Below, piece after piece: positions 40,087-49,605 of a DNA stretch of 64,000 nucleotides; within the stretch, counting starts at the first letter, position 1; every line of letters begins with the position of its first letter. Under the pieces are notes generated by a model. That model had not been told where the DNA came from, did no database searches, and was given only the letters and a program-made list of their open reading frames with translations. Source of the stretch: Mesostigma viride (taxonomy: Eukaryota > Streptophyta > Mesostigmatophyceae > Mesostigmatales > Mesostigmataceae); NCBI GenBank assembly GCA_009746045.1, contig RPFO01000359.1, positions 1,034,649 to 1,098,648 on the forward strand. The letters are read 5' to 3'. The position numbers and the translations under genes were made by a program.

Positions 40087-41745
40087 TTGAATGTCTCTGT
40101 GTTGGTAGATAGCGGTGCGGCTAGCTCCTTTGTGAGCGAGGCCCTAGTTAGGCGTTTAGGACTAGTCCCTACCCCTCACACCAAACCTGTCACTGTTCAT
40201 TATGCTGATGGTCGCACCAGTCATTCCCCGGGTACGGTGTCCCTTCCCCTGGTCATACAAGGACGTACTGTCAACCTGACGGCCACTATAGGCCCTATCA
40301 CTACCGCTGATGTATTACTAGGATTAGATTGGCACCAGGATAATAAGATTACTATTAATTATGATACCATGGTCATTTGGTTTCCAGATAGCTCTTACTG
40401 GGTACCGGAACGTCATTATAGATTGGAAAATTTATCCTTGGTAGATATTACTCCTCCTACACCTGTTGATCCTCCTGTAAGACCTATACCTGAAGTATTA
40501 ATGTCCAATGATGAGTTGCGTTCTGAATTAAAGGAATATGGATATTTATTATGTATGTTCCTTCAGTTAGAAGTACAGGAGATACCTATCACTAATAATA
40601 GTGTGGATATAGATATAAACACAGTGGATACAATAGGAGTGGGATTTACTGAAAATGAAATAGTAAGATACATGGCTGTGATAGATTCCTCAAAAGTTTT
40701 TGAAGAAAAGACTCCTTCTTATCCTCCTCCTCGTTCTGTTTTACACCGTGTAGTTATCAAGGACGGTGCAGTTCCTACGCACTCTCCGATGTATAGAATG
40801 GGCCCTACCGAGTTAAAGGAACTAAAACAGATTTTAGTGTCACTATTAGAAGCAGGATTGATAGAGCCTAGTAACTCTCCCTACTCAGCTGGTGTCCTGT
40901 TAGTTCCTAAGCCAAATGGCAAGTTTCGCCTAGTTACTGATTATAGGAAGTTGAATGATATTACTGTGAAGTCTAAATACCCTCTACCTCGTATTGATGA
41001 TATATTTAATAAGGTTAAAGGTTCCACTTGTTTCACAGTACTGGATTGTGCGGATGGTTTTTGGCAGTTGCGGATAGCTCCTGAGGATTGCCATAAAACC
41101 GCCTTTGCTACCCCTTTTGGTCATTACCAGTTTAGAGTAGCGGCTATGGGACTCTGTAACTCGCCTGCCTCTTTTCAAATGTTAATGAATGAAGTGCTTA
41201 GACCTGTTATGGGAAATTCTCACCTTCCTCAGGTGTCCTCTGATTTAAAGGATCCTTCCTTCTCCTCTGTTTCTTTATCTGAGCATGACCGTTCTTGTGC
41301 TCAAGCTTACTTAGATGATATTCTTATTTACTCTCCTGATTTTGAAACGCACCTACGTGATTTAAAGAAAGTATTAGAAATAATGGCTGAAAATTCTTTG
41401 TGGGCGCGCCGTGCTAAAGTTCGTTCGGGTAGGAGTGTCCCATTTTTAGGGCACGTTCTGTCAGATGCCGGGGTCGCTACCGACCCGGATAAAACTAAGT
41501 CAATTCAGGAATGGCCTACTCCTACCGACGTTAAAGGTGTACGTAGTTTTCTAGGAATTGCTTCTTACTATAGGCGTTTTATCCCGCGTTTCGCAACTAT
41601 AGCAGCCCCTATTAATCATTTATTAAAGAAGGATATCCCCTTTGTTTGGAGTAGTGAATGTCAGTCGGCTTTTCAGTGTCTAAAATCCCTACTCCTTTCC
41701 CCTCCTGTACTCATCCTACCGGATACTACTAAACCCTTTGTGTAG
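40087..41745 (+). CDS. Gypsy protease - reverse transcriptase
   Basis: 552 codons. The protease starts with VLVDSGAASSFVSEALVRRL and has DVLLGLDWH. RT: GLIEPSNSPYSAGVLLVPKP, RLVTDYRKLNDITVKSKYPL, CFTVLDCADGFWQLRIAPED, FRVAAMGLCNSPASFQMLMN, AYLDDILIYS, FLGHVLSDAGV and GVRSFLGIASYYRRFIPRF. Between LMNEVLRPV and YLDD there are about 25 extra Ser/Asp-rich residues absent from most Gypsy RTs. The frame is lost at the start of RNase H. Confidence 0.92.
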   Translation: MNVSVLVDSGAASSFVSEALVRRLGLVPTPHTKPVTVHYADGRTSHSPGTVSLPLVIQGRTVNLTATIGPITTADVLLGLDWHQDNKITINYDTMVIWFPDSSYWVPERHYRLENLSLVDITPPTPVDPPVRPIPEVLMSNDELRSELKEYGYLLCMFLQLEVQEIPITNNSVDIDINTVDTIGVGFTENEIVRYMAVIDSSKVFEEKTPSYPPPRSVLHRVVIKDGAVPTHSPMYRMGPTELKELKQILVSLLEAGLIEPSNSPYSAGVLLVPKPNGKFRLVTDYRKLNDITVKSKYPLPRIDDIFNKVKGSTCFTVLDCADGFWQLRIAPEDCHKTAFATPFGHYQFRVAAMGLCNSPASFQMLMNEVLRPVMGNSHLPQVSSDLKDPSFSSVSLSEHDRSCAQAYLDDILIYSPDFETHLRDLKKVLEIMAENSLWARRAKVRSGRSVPFLGHVLSDAGVATDPDKTKSIQEWPTPTDVKGVRSFLGIASYYRRFIPRFATIAAPINHLLKKDIPFVWSSECQSAFQCLKSLLLSPPVLILPDTTKPFV

Positions 41746-41833
41746 CTACAGATGCTAGTAAGGTAGCTATAGGGGCGTCCTTCTCCAGGATCAGGGTCAG
41801 GGCTTACAGCCAATTGAGTATATCTCTAGGACA
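41746..41833 (+). pseudogene. Start of Gypsy RNase H, in shifted frames
   Basis: VATDASKVAIGAS appears from 41743 in one frame and QDQGQGLQPIEYIS from about 41785 in another, before joining the downstream frame. Two indels within about 50 bases disrupt RNase H here. Confidence 0.7.
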
Positions 41834-43384
41834 ATGCTCCCTGCGGAGCGTAACTATCCCGTACACCAGCAGGAACTCTTAGCGGTGGTGTATTGTTGCC
41901 ACGCGTGGCAGCACTTTCTTAAAGGTGCTCAATTTGATGTCTGCCTGAATGAACCCTGTGAGCTAGATCCTTATAGGTTAGTTATCCAAACGGATCACCG
42001 TCCCCTTACCCATCTTCTCTCCCAACCCAACCTTACCCCTCGGCAAGCGCGCTGGATGGAATTTTTAGCACAGTTTTCCCCTTTTAAACTTCAGTATGTT
42101 AAGGGTGTAGATAACATAGTACCAGATGCACTCTCTCGTCGTGCAGATTACTCCTTTTTCGAGGACCTTGATGTTCTCAATACTACTCTAGTTCCTACTA
42201 CTATGGGTGTAACCCCTTATGGTGAACTACCTGATGATGAATCCTATGCCTACCTCTTTCATACAGCTGTTCGCATGCCTGATCTCCTTTCTCACGTAGG
42301 ACTCTCTCTCCCGTGTGAGGCCCTTCCCGTGGCCTCGGTGGGGGGGGAGGGGAAAAATAAAATTTCTATACCGCTTAGCCATATAGCGACTAGGTCAGGA
42401 AAGTCTTATGAAAACATAGTCCCTCTAGGACCTCCCCTTCTCTTTGGCAAGGCGGTAGGAGATCTCTTTAAACCTGTTCTGGATACCTCTGTAGCGATGC
42501 CTACCTCTGATCTTGAACGTCTTATTAGTAGATTTACGGCCACTGAGCCGGAAGCATTAGCTGCCATTGCTGCACATCCCCAACAATTAGGCAAGCACCC
42601 TTGTAAATTTGTAGGTGGGTTTTTATATGTGCAGATAGCAGATTCTCCCCCTCAATGGCGCCTGTATGTCCCTCCTATCTGTCGCTCCTCCTTGCTCTTT
42701 GAGTTGCATGACTTAGCTGCTCATCAGGGTGGTAAACGGGTACGGGACCTAGTAGCCCGCTCTTATTACTGGCCTTCCCTTTATAAGGATGTAGATGAGT
42801 ATGTTAGAACTTGTCAATCTTGCCAGGAGATGAAACCCAATAACGTAGGACAGATAGCAGAACCTAGGACCTTGCCTGACCCCATCATGCCGTGGGATTC
42901 TATCATGATGGATTTTGTAGGACCTTTTAGAAAGAATGATAGGGGCAATGCCCAGATCCTTGTGTTCATAGATCGTTTTACTCGTATGTGCCATCTCGTG
43001 CCGTGTCCTTTAGAACTCACAGCACGTGATTGCGCACGCCTATACCTCAATAATGTATACAGATATCATGGTTTGAGTAGGCAGTTTATTAGTGATAAGG
43101 ATAAGTTATTTACCTCAGATTTTTGGCAGCAGTTTTTCGCTGCCATCGGTACCAAGGTTACCTACGGTACTGCCTACCACTCCTCCTCCTCTCATTTAGT
43201 AGAGCGTCTTAATAGGGTAGTGGAAGAAGCGCTTAGGCACTATGTTAATGGCTCGGGAAGTGATTGGGAGGATTATTTATGTTTGGTAGAGTTCTCCCTC
43301 AACAATTGTCCCCAAGCTGCGCATGGATATACGCCCTTCTTCCTAGATACTGGTAGACAGCCTCTTACCCTACCTCTCTCTTAG
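41834..43384 (+). CDS. Gypsy RNase H (C-terminal part) - integrase
   Basis: 516 codons. RNase H: YPVHQQELLAVVYCCHAWQH, VIQTDHRPLTHLL and VPDALSRR. Integrase: zinc region with HDLAAHQGGKR and TCQSCQEMKP (HHCC), core with MMDFVGPF, FIDRFTRM, QFISDKDKLFTSDFW and HLVERLNRVVEEALRHYV, giving the D,D,E triad. Ser-Ser-Ser replaces part of the usual DGQTE block before the Glu. A one-base break near 43380 separates it from the C-terminal part. Confidence 0.92.
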   Translation: MLPAERNYPVHQQELLAVVYCCHAWQHFLKGAQFDVCLNEPCELDPYRLVIQTDHRPLTHLLSQPNLTPRQARWMEFLAQFSPFKLQYVKGVDNIVPDALSRRADYSFFEDLDVLNTTLVPTTMGVTPYGELPDDESYAYLFHTAVRMPDLLSHVGLSLPCEALPVASVGGEGKNKISIPLSHIATRSGKSYENIVPLGPPLLFGKAVGDLFKPVLDTSVAMPTSDLERLISRFTATEPEALAAIAAHPQQLGKHPCKFVGGFLYVQIADSPPQWRLYVPPICRSSLLFELHDLAAHQGGKRVRDLVARSYYWPSLYKDVDEYVRTCQSCQEMKPNNVGQIAEPRTLPDPIMPWDSIMMDFVGPFRKNDRGNAQILVFIDRFTRMCHLVPCPLELTARDCARLYLNNVYRYHGLSRQFISDKDKLFTSDFWQQFFAAIGTKVTYGTAYHSSSSHLVERLNRVVEEALRHYVNGSGSDWEDYLCLVEFSLNNCPQAAHGYTPFFLDTGRQPLTLPLS

Positions 43385-43410
43385 CTAGTCCTCTACGGGA
43401 CAAGGATGAT

Positions 43411-44022
43411 GTGTCCCGAGATACTGTAGAAGGTGTACAGTCCTTACTAGATAGAATGAAAACTGCTCATGACCACGCGATCTCAGGGTACCAAAAAGCT
43501 CAGTCTAAGTACCTTGCTAGGTTGCGTGCCTCCTTAGATAGAAGAGCACCTGAGATAGAAATAGGAGATCTAGTATTAGTAGAAGGCCCCCGTGTTGGCC
43601 GTTTTGCTCATAAGTTTGAAGCAGAACTTAAGGTCAAACTTAGGCCCGCCTTCTTAGGACCCTTCCATGTGTTGTCTAGAGTAGGAAATTTCTTATATAA
43701 AGTCGATATCCCTACCTCTTGGCAGACACATTCAAACACCTTCCATAGAAGCCAGCTGAAACTGTACCACCCTAGTACGTTCGCTGGTAGAGAGCTAGCG
43801 CCTGCCCCTTTAGAGCATAACCCTGACACTGGGGAAGTAGAAGACGAAGTAGAAAGCATCGTGGCCCATAGAGATATCAAAAAGGGCCGCGGTACCCAGC
43901 GTCAGTATAAAGTGAAGTGGATGTATGCTCGTAGTGAAGTAGATAAGGTCTGGTATACGGAGAGTGAGCTAGATGGGTGTAGTCGCCTGCTGCAGGAATA
44001 TAAAACCCTGCACAAGCTCTAG
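43411..44022 (+). CDS. Gypsy integrase C-terminus with chromodomain
   Basis: 203 codons. GPFHVLSRVGNFLYKVDIP and NTFHRSQLKLYHP are the usual integrase tail. EVEDEVESIVAHRDIKKG, RQYKVKWMYARSEVDKVWY and TESELDGCSRLLQEY form a chromodomain. Such domains target chromoviruses to modified histones; the specific mark cannot be told here. Confidence 0.88.
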   Translation: MSRDTVEGVQSLLDRMKTAHDHAISGYQKAQSKYLARLRASLDRRAPEIEIGDLVLVEGPRVGRFAHKFEAELKVKLRPAFLGPFHVLSRVGNFLYKVDIPTSWQTHSNTFHRSQLKLYHPSTFAGRELAPAPLEHNPDTGEVEDEVESIVAHRDIKKGRGTQRQYKVKWMYARSEVDKVWYTESELDGCSRLLQEYKTLHKL

Positions 44023-44098
44023 TTGTAGACCTTCTCCTCTCTTATGTTATGTCTGCTGTCGACGGGTGGTTGGTTGTCCCCTCCCCTCCGCAGCCGTC

Positions 44099-46419
44099 AT
44101 GTCAGAGCCTACCCCTCCGGCTGAGAGCCCGCTGCCGTCCCGCCCCTACCGGACCCTGAGCTGTACTTCGAGGCCCTTCCGGGCCGCTGGGTGTCACGGT
44201 CCAGTTTCCGGGTGGCATCGTGCAGCCGGCCCTCCAGGCCCAACATGCGGTTTAGTCAGGGCTGCTCTCTTCGGGGTCACGTGGTACGGTCCCTCCCCTG
44301 CTGAACCGCACCAGCTTGTTTTGCACGGGTTCGACGATGCCGGGCACTGTTTGTTAGAATGTGGCTCCAGCTGTCCAGCCTTGGGACAGATAGCTGCGGT
44401 TCTCCAGTGCCCCGGGTGTTTTCCTACCTTTCTACCCCTGTGGGCCGCTCCTGCCTACGGGATGTGTTCCCCTGGCTTCCGGCCGAGGGTGATGCGGAAA
44501 TAGATGAGAACCCCTGCGACCTTCTACGGGCAGTAGAGTTCATGGAGATAGCAGACCAGACAGCGGGCGTAGGATTGGGCGACCCTACTCCTACGGACGC
44601 GCCGGTAGAGGCACAGTATTCTCCTGAGTATTCGGCCTCCCCTGCGGCGTCCTCCTCTTCAGTGTCGGCGCCTTCCCCTGTCCCGTCTTCACCGAGGTCG
44701 GTCCTGTGCGCATCGGTGGAGCCTACCCCTTTGGGCTCTGGTCGTGAGCCTGATCCTCTTTCGGCGACAGTTTCTGCGATGCAGGCGCAGATCCAGTCCC
44801 TGACGGCGGCCTTCGGGGCCTTCATGGCGGCCCAGGCGCACGCTCCAGCCACGCCAGGTGGGGTGTCTGCCGCAGCTGTGCCCCCTTCCCCTTCGGTCGC
44901 CTCGACGTCTACGGGTCCGTCTGTGCCGCGCGAGCCCTCGGCGGCTGCGGTTCCCTCTGTTGCTGCGGCTCCTACGCCTTCGGCTACCTCTGCGCCTGCT
45001 ACTGACGTACCTGCGCCTCGGCGCGAGTCCGCCGTCCCAGCGGCCGCGCCCGTCGCCGCCGCGTCCGAGCCGCCCACCACGTCAGCGCCGCCCTCGCGGG
45101 GTTTCTTCAGCGACCCGGGCGGTCTTCCCAGGCTTTGGGAGGGCGGTCCTCCGCAGAGGATCCCGGTGCCTGACTGGAGCTTAGACGGTAACCAGTCGTA
45201 TGCCGGATTGCCTGTCCCCACGGGCCCTATTTTCAACATGTGGCCTGGTGGTGCTCCGCCCCCAGAGACCGGCGCGCCAGCTGCGGAGGCGGGTCCGTCG
45301 CGACCCCCTGCGGCATCGGGTCCGACGCGGCCCCCTGTTGTACCGGCGCCGTCTGCGTCTGTGCCGGTTCCTACCCCTTCGTCGGCCCCTGTCCCTTCGG
45401 CCCCGCGGTCTTTGGCTGCGGTTGTTCGGTCCAGTGGCTCTGACCCTCGCGCCACCCGCGCTGCCGATTCCCTTCGGGAGTTGTCAGAGGGCGATCGGGA
45501 TCGGGCCCCTTCTGTGGTGCATGCGACTCCGGAGTCGCGCGACACGCCTGTCTTTGGGTACGGTATGTCTGCGCTCGCCTGCCGCCAGTGTGACCTGCCG
45601 CGCGCCTCCGCCGAGCTTGCCATTTCGCCCATGTCCTACGGGTTCTCCCAGGTGTGTCGGGCGCCGCGGGACCGTGGCCTACCAGTTGAGACTGATCGGC
45701 CTCCTTTCGATATGGTTATTTTAGCTGATCCGGTGTTCCAGGGTGAGATCCTGGTTCGGCGCGTCCTGTATCGCTGGGCTAGGCGCCACAATGACTTGGA
45801 CACCTACGGCGGGTTCCAGTGGGCTTACCCTCCGCCTCTGGGCATTATGGCCTCAGATGCCCTTACGGTAGAGTTTCCTGCGGTGCCGGGTGCCACGTAC
45901 AGCACGGTCCTTCAGCCCATCCTAGAGTGGGATGCCCGTCGTCCAGCGCCCATCCCGGGCCAGGGTTTGGACTCTCGGGGTCATCCTCCTCCCCGGGCTA
46001 GCGACTACCTCGAGACGTTCGGGTCGCGACAGTGTGCCCGTCGGTGGCGCTCCCGTGAGATTCGGCATATCCGGTTGTGGCCGTCCAACGTGGAGCCCCT
46101 GGTAGATCTGTTTTTCCCGACGGGTATGCGCCCTCGGATCCGGTACCATCGCCTGCTCCTGCGGGCTCTCTGCCTGATCGCGGTAGAGCCTTTCCTACGC
46201 CTCTTTGCCTGTGGTTTCCTGGACTGGGCCCGGGGCCAGGTCGTTCTTACGCAGCATAGGTATTACTGGGCCTTCCTGGGTCTTTTTCCTGACGGCGTGT
46301 GGGCCGATGTTTTCCTCACTGTAGATAGGCACGACAATGCTGAGGATGTGTCTCACTACCAGGCGTACCTGGATGTCCTGCTGGCCTCCCGTGGTACTTA
46401 CCAGACGGATGGCCATTAG
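44099..46419 (+). CDS. Unidentified ORF in env position of the Gypsy element
   Basis: The long frame runs 44359-46419 (686 codons). An ATG at 44099 lies in another frame just after a pyrimidine-rich CCCCTCCCCTCCGCAG, so the real start may involve an indel or a splice. The first half is Ala/Pro/Ser-rich and low complexity. The C-terminal 270 residues look folded: PPFDMVILADPVFQGEILVR, GGFQWAYPPPLGIMASDAL, CARRWRSREIRHIRLWPSNV, FFPTGMRPRIRYHRLLLRAL and YYWAFLGLFPDGVWADVF. No signal peptide or clear membrane anchor, so it does not look like an envelope protein. Family not recognised. Confidence 0.65.
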
Positions 46420-46778
46420 ATAGAGGGCCTTAGGCCCGACCTGAGGGTGTTGTCCCTCCGGTATATAGAGTCGCCCTCACGTTCTGGCCAGTTGACTGGT
46501 CGTTCTTGGTCCTTGGTACTGATTTGTTTACTCTGTGTGTCCTGCCCAGTGCCGTTCCCCCCGGCAAGGACTTTGTTCCAGGCAGTTAGGGGAACCTACC
46601 ACCAGGCTTGGTGCTGGCTAACCCTACACCTCCCGGCGTGGTGGTGGAGACCGAGTTAATACGTTGGTGCCTTGTATCTTGGATGGTCTGCCGATTGTGT
46701 TGGTGTGTGCTGGGTGCATTAGGTTTCCTACCCCTTGTTTTCCTCCCTGTGCGTAGGGAGAGGGCTCCCTACCTTTGT

Positions 46779-46788
46779 GGGGGGGAGG
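46779..46788 (+). promoter_or_regulatory. Polypurine tract of the Gypsy element
   Basis: GGGGGGGAGG-type tract within two bases of the 3' LTR start (TGTTACG at 46789). Confidence 0.7.
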
Positions 46789-47351
46789 TGTTACGTCGCG
46801 TAACAATTCGTTGTAGTTACGGACGTAAATTAGGTCTTTTGCCTCGGTTGTCCCTAGGTTTACGTGTAGCTCCTACCGGGACACTATTGTCCTCGTAACA
46901 GTACTGTGGTACATTGGGTGCCTTTGGGCGCCGCGCCGCGTACTTTACTAGTGGTCCTGATCCTTTGGTAGAATGTAGTGGACCAGCGTGCATCTGTATC
47001 TGTGCCGGTGCATCTGTAGGCGAGGGCCATGTCGGCCCGAGCGTGTTGGACCGTTGGTGACCATTTATGCACGTTCTACCCCTCGTGTGTTTACTCGGCG
47101 TGTGTTAAATGAATTAACACATATAGGCTTGGGTCACGGCAGTGTAGTTGTGTTTCCTTCCTCTATTCCTGGAGTAAACGGGTTGTGTAAATGGCTTATG
47201 GCGTATTATAGCAACACTTACGTTAATGCATTGAGATCTGGATCGTCTCGTTCGTCTTTCGCTAGGGGTTTAACTAGAGGTGGCTTGACTAGTCTAGGTA
47301 GCATCAGGCCAGGTAGAGGTAGAGGTAGTGGTAGATACCCGAGGCGTAACA
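46789..47351 (+). repeat. 3' LTR of the Gypsy element
   Basis: 563 bp, lacks three bases present in the 5' LTR near 27006. Followed by the GCCAT duplication. Confidence 0.93.
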
Positions 47352-47479
47352 GCCATATGCCCGGCCCTTCTCCATGGGCTATGTGCTACATATACTCCCA
47401 ACGGAGTTATGTTCCTAATTATAATTAATTAATTAATTAATTAATTGATTAATTAATTGATTAATTAATTAATTAATTA
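47352..47479 (+). repeat. LINE-like copy A, 3' end and long TTAA-unit tail
   Basis: Resumes at GCCATATGCCC, runs through TGTGCTACATATACTCCC and ACGGAGTTATGTTCC to about 55 bases of (TTAA)n with TTGA variants. Confidence 0.8.
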
Positions 47480-49510
47480 TTACGCAATATACGATGAGCA
47501 AACGCCCATCCACGCAACGCGCAGCCTGACGGCTGCGCTCGGCAATGAAAATACGTCTGCAGCTCCGGCTGCAGCTTCGCCATCAGGGCCGGAAGGCAGT
47601 GGTGACACTAGTCGCGCACTGGTGGTCGCCCAGAACCCTCCCGGGCTCTCCTCGCCCTCTGCATCGCCTTACCCAAAGCGCAGTCGCCCAGGCAAACCTG
47701 GCTGGTCTGAGCGTGATTTTGACGTCGATAGGCTCTTTACCACCTTTGACGTCAACAGGCCTGCCTTTTTCGACATGCCACCCATCAAGATACTGGTGGA
47801 GCTCGTGTTTTACGGGTCACACGCCTCACTGCTGGCCCTGTGCCAGCAACTCAATTTCAACACCCAGTTTTTCCGCAACGGAGCTGACGGCCGGTATTCC
47901 CACCGCGTATCAGACTCGTCGACCAACCTGGCCGGCTGGTCTCGCCCCCGCCTTCAGCTCGCAGCTCTCTTTACCCTCACTAAGCGCTCGGCCGAGGACC
48001 TTCCGCACCCCGCCCCCCGGCATTACCGAATCCACCTTCGTCCACCATCTCCACGCCGCCCTCTCACAGCACGTGACGCCCATTGCTGCAGATGTGGCGG
48101 CAATTGGCGGCACGCTGGCTGCTGAGCTCCCCACCATCCCCACCGCAACCGCCGCCCTCCTCGCCTCCACCCCCCCCCCTCCGCCTCCACCGACTCCATC
48201 ACCGCCCAGCTCCGCGTCATCGACCAGCGTCTTAAGGATAACGCCATCGCTATCGAGGTTCTGCAGAACACCGCAGGCCTCACCGCCCAGGCGGTGAAGG
48301 ACATTGCCGCCAAGCCAGCCCCGGCTGGCCTGGCCGGCGATGCTCCTCCCATCACCACCTGGGCGGACATGCTTAAGCAACACACCACCTCCACCACCTC
48401 CGCCGTCGCAGCCCAGCTCACAACGGCAGACGCTTGACCTCCGCGAGGAGGCCGAGCTCGCCAAGCGCAGCCTCAACGTCATTGTCAAGAACTTCGACAT
48501 GGAGGAATGTGAGAATTCCGAGAAGCTTACGCGTGCGTTTGAGAGCGAAATCCTTGGTCGCATGGGTCTTAATGGTGAGATCGACCTGGTCGCCCACCGC
48601 CTTCCCCGCGCGCGGGGTAAGGCAGGGCCGCCCCCGCTCCTTCTCACCTTTAAGAACCCGGCGGACAAGATTTCTTTTCTCAGACGCCGCAAGCGGCTCG
48701 AGAAGACTCTCTTCACCATTGACGACGACTTGACCCTGGCGCAGCAACAACGGGGACGGGAGCTATGGCCGACCTACCTCCAGCTCCGGCAGACCAAGTC
48801 GGGGCAGCCGGTGTACTGGAAGGGGGCGGCCATCTACGTCGGCCACAAGCCCTGGCAGGCGACCCCCGCGGCCCCCGCGACTCCAGACGCCCCAGCTTAG
48901 GGGAATACAGCAGTATAGTAGTGTAGAATAGATAGACCGTGGCCATGTAGTACATGTACGCCTCCTACAGGCACTATACCAGCTGAGCCACGAGCATTAT
49001 TTAACCATGTACATGTGTGCCTATGATGTGCCACACTCCAGATGATGCCTAGTTTTTTTTAGTTATGCTGTGGCCATGCCGCAGAAGAGAGCTGCTCTCA
49101 GTGCTGAGATGTCACGCTCTAGTTTTTGTATAGCCATGATGATCTTCCTCCCCCGGCCGTGCCAGGATCCCCCCCTTAGGCGGGTTGAACCTGAGACAGC
49201 ATGGTGGTGCAGGTGGCAGCCCTGGTGCACCTAGAGCAGGGGTAGCTTACATTCCCACCCTTGCATGAAGTAGCCTAGAAAAAGCCATATGCCCCTTCTC
49301 AGGGCTATGTGCTACATTTACTCCCATCGGAGTGATGTTGATAATTAATTAATTAATTAATTAATGCCCCTTCTCAGGGCTATGTGCTACATTTACTCCC
49401 AACGGAGTGATGTTGATAATTAATTAATTAATTAATTAATGCCCCTTCTCAGGGCTATGTGCTACATTTACTCCCAACGGAGTGATGTTGATAATTAATT
49501 AATTAATGAA
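47480..49510 (+). mobile_element. LINE-like copy B, 5'-truncated
   Basis: Starts at ATTACGCAATAT, just upstream of an ORF1 start ATGAGCAAACGC (47493). Contains a broken ORF1 and a full 3' region, and ends in three 75-bp tandem 3' ends with TTAA tails. No ORF2 (RT/endonuclease) is present between ORF1 and the 3' end, so these copies are deleted or non-autonomous. Confidence 0.75.
47493..48899 (+). pseudogene. L1 ORF1p-like protein, copy B
   Basis: N-terminal start MSKRPSTQR with an early TGA. Then DFDVDRLFTTFDVNRPAFFD and LVFYGSHASLLALCQQLNFN (conserved N-terminal domain, also in copy D), a coiled-coil or Ala-rich middle with Pro runs, and the C-terminal domain at 48412-48899: DLREEAELAKRSLNVIVKNF, HRLPRARGKAGPPPLLLTFK, LAQQQRGRELWPTYLQLRQ and GQPVYWKGAAIYVGHKPW, ending at TAG. 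At least two frame changes. Confidence 0.65.
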
Positions 49511-49511
49511 T
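49291..49511 (+). repeat. Three 75-bp tandem repeats of the LINE 3' end
   Basis: GCCCCTTCTCAGGGC starts at 49291, 49366 and 49441, exactly 75 bp apart. Each unit ends TGATGTTGATAATTAATT and a TTAA-unit run. Confidence 0.92.
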
Positions 49512-49605
49512 AGCCCTTGAGAAGGGGCATATGGCCTATAATACATTCTAAGCTACTTCCTGCAAGGGTGGGAATGTAAACGACACTTGCTCTAGGTGCG
49601 CCATG
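49512..49605 (-). repeat. Inverted LINE 3'-end fragment
   Basis: GAGAAGGGGCATATGGCC, then CTACTTCCTGCAAGGGTGGG: the 3' end in reverse orientation, head-on with copy B. Confidence 0.75.

Larger units (their letters stand above)
26963..47351 (+). mobile_element. Ty3/Gypsy chromovirus-type LTR retrotransposon
   Basis: Bounded by LTRs of 566 and 563 bp with ends TGTTACG/CGTAACA and flanked by GCCAT (26958-26962; 47352-47356). About 10.8 kb remain once the nested element 2 (28683-38258 plus one CGTGG) is removed. Order: LTR, small viroplasmin-like ORF, gag with CCHC, protease, RT, RNase H, integrase with HHCC, chromodomain, unknown 3' ORF, polypurine tract, LTR. The LTRs differ by one 3-bp indel and about two substitutions, so insertion is recent. 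Pol nevertheless has frame breaks at about 40083, 41740, 41780 and 43380. Confidence 0.93.

Noticed and set aside
44424-45632. 402-codon minus-strand ORF opposite the Gypsy 3' ORF
   Set aside because: Composition mirrors the GC-rich low-complexity sense strand; no motif and no support for antisense coding.
48155-48400. Pro-rich runs as a structural protein
   Set aside because: They are frame-shifted readings of the LINE ORF1 linker between conserved blocks.
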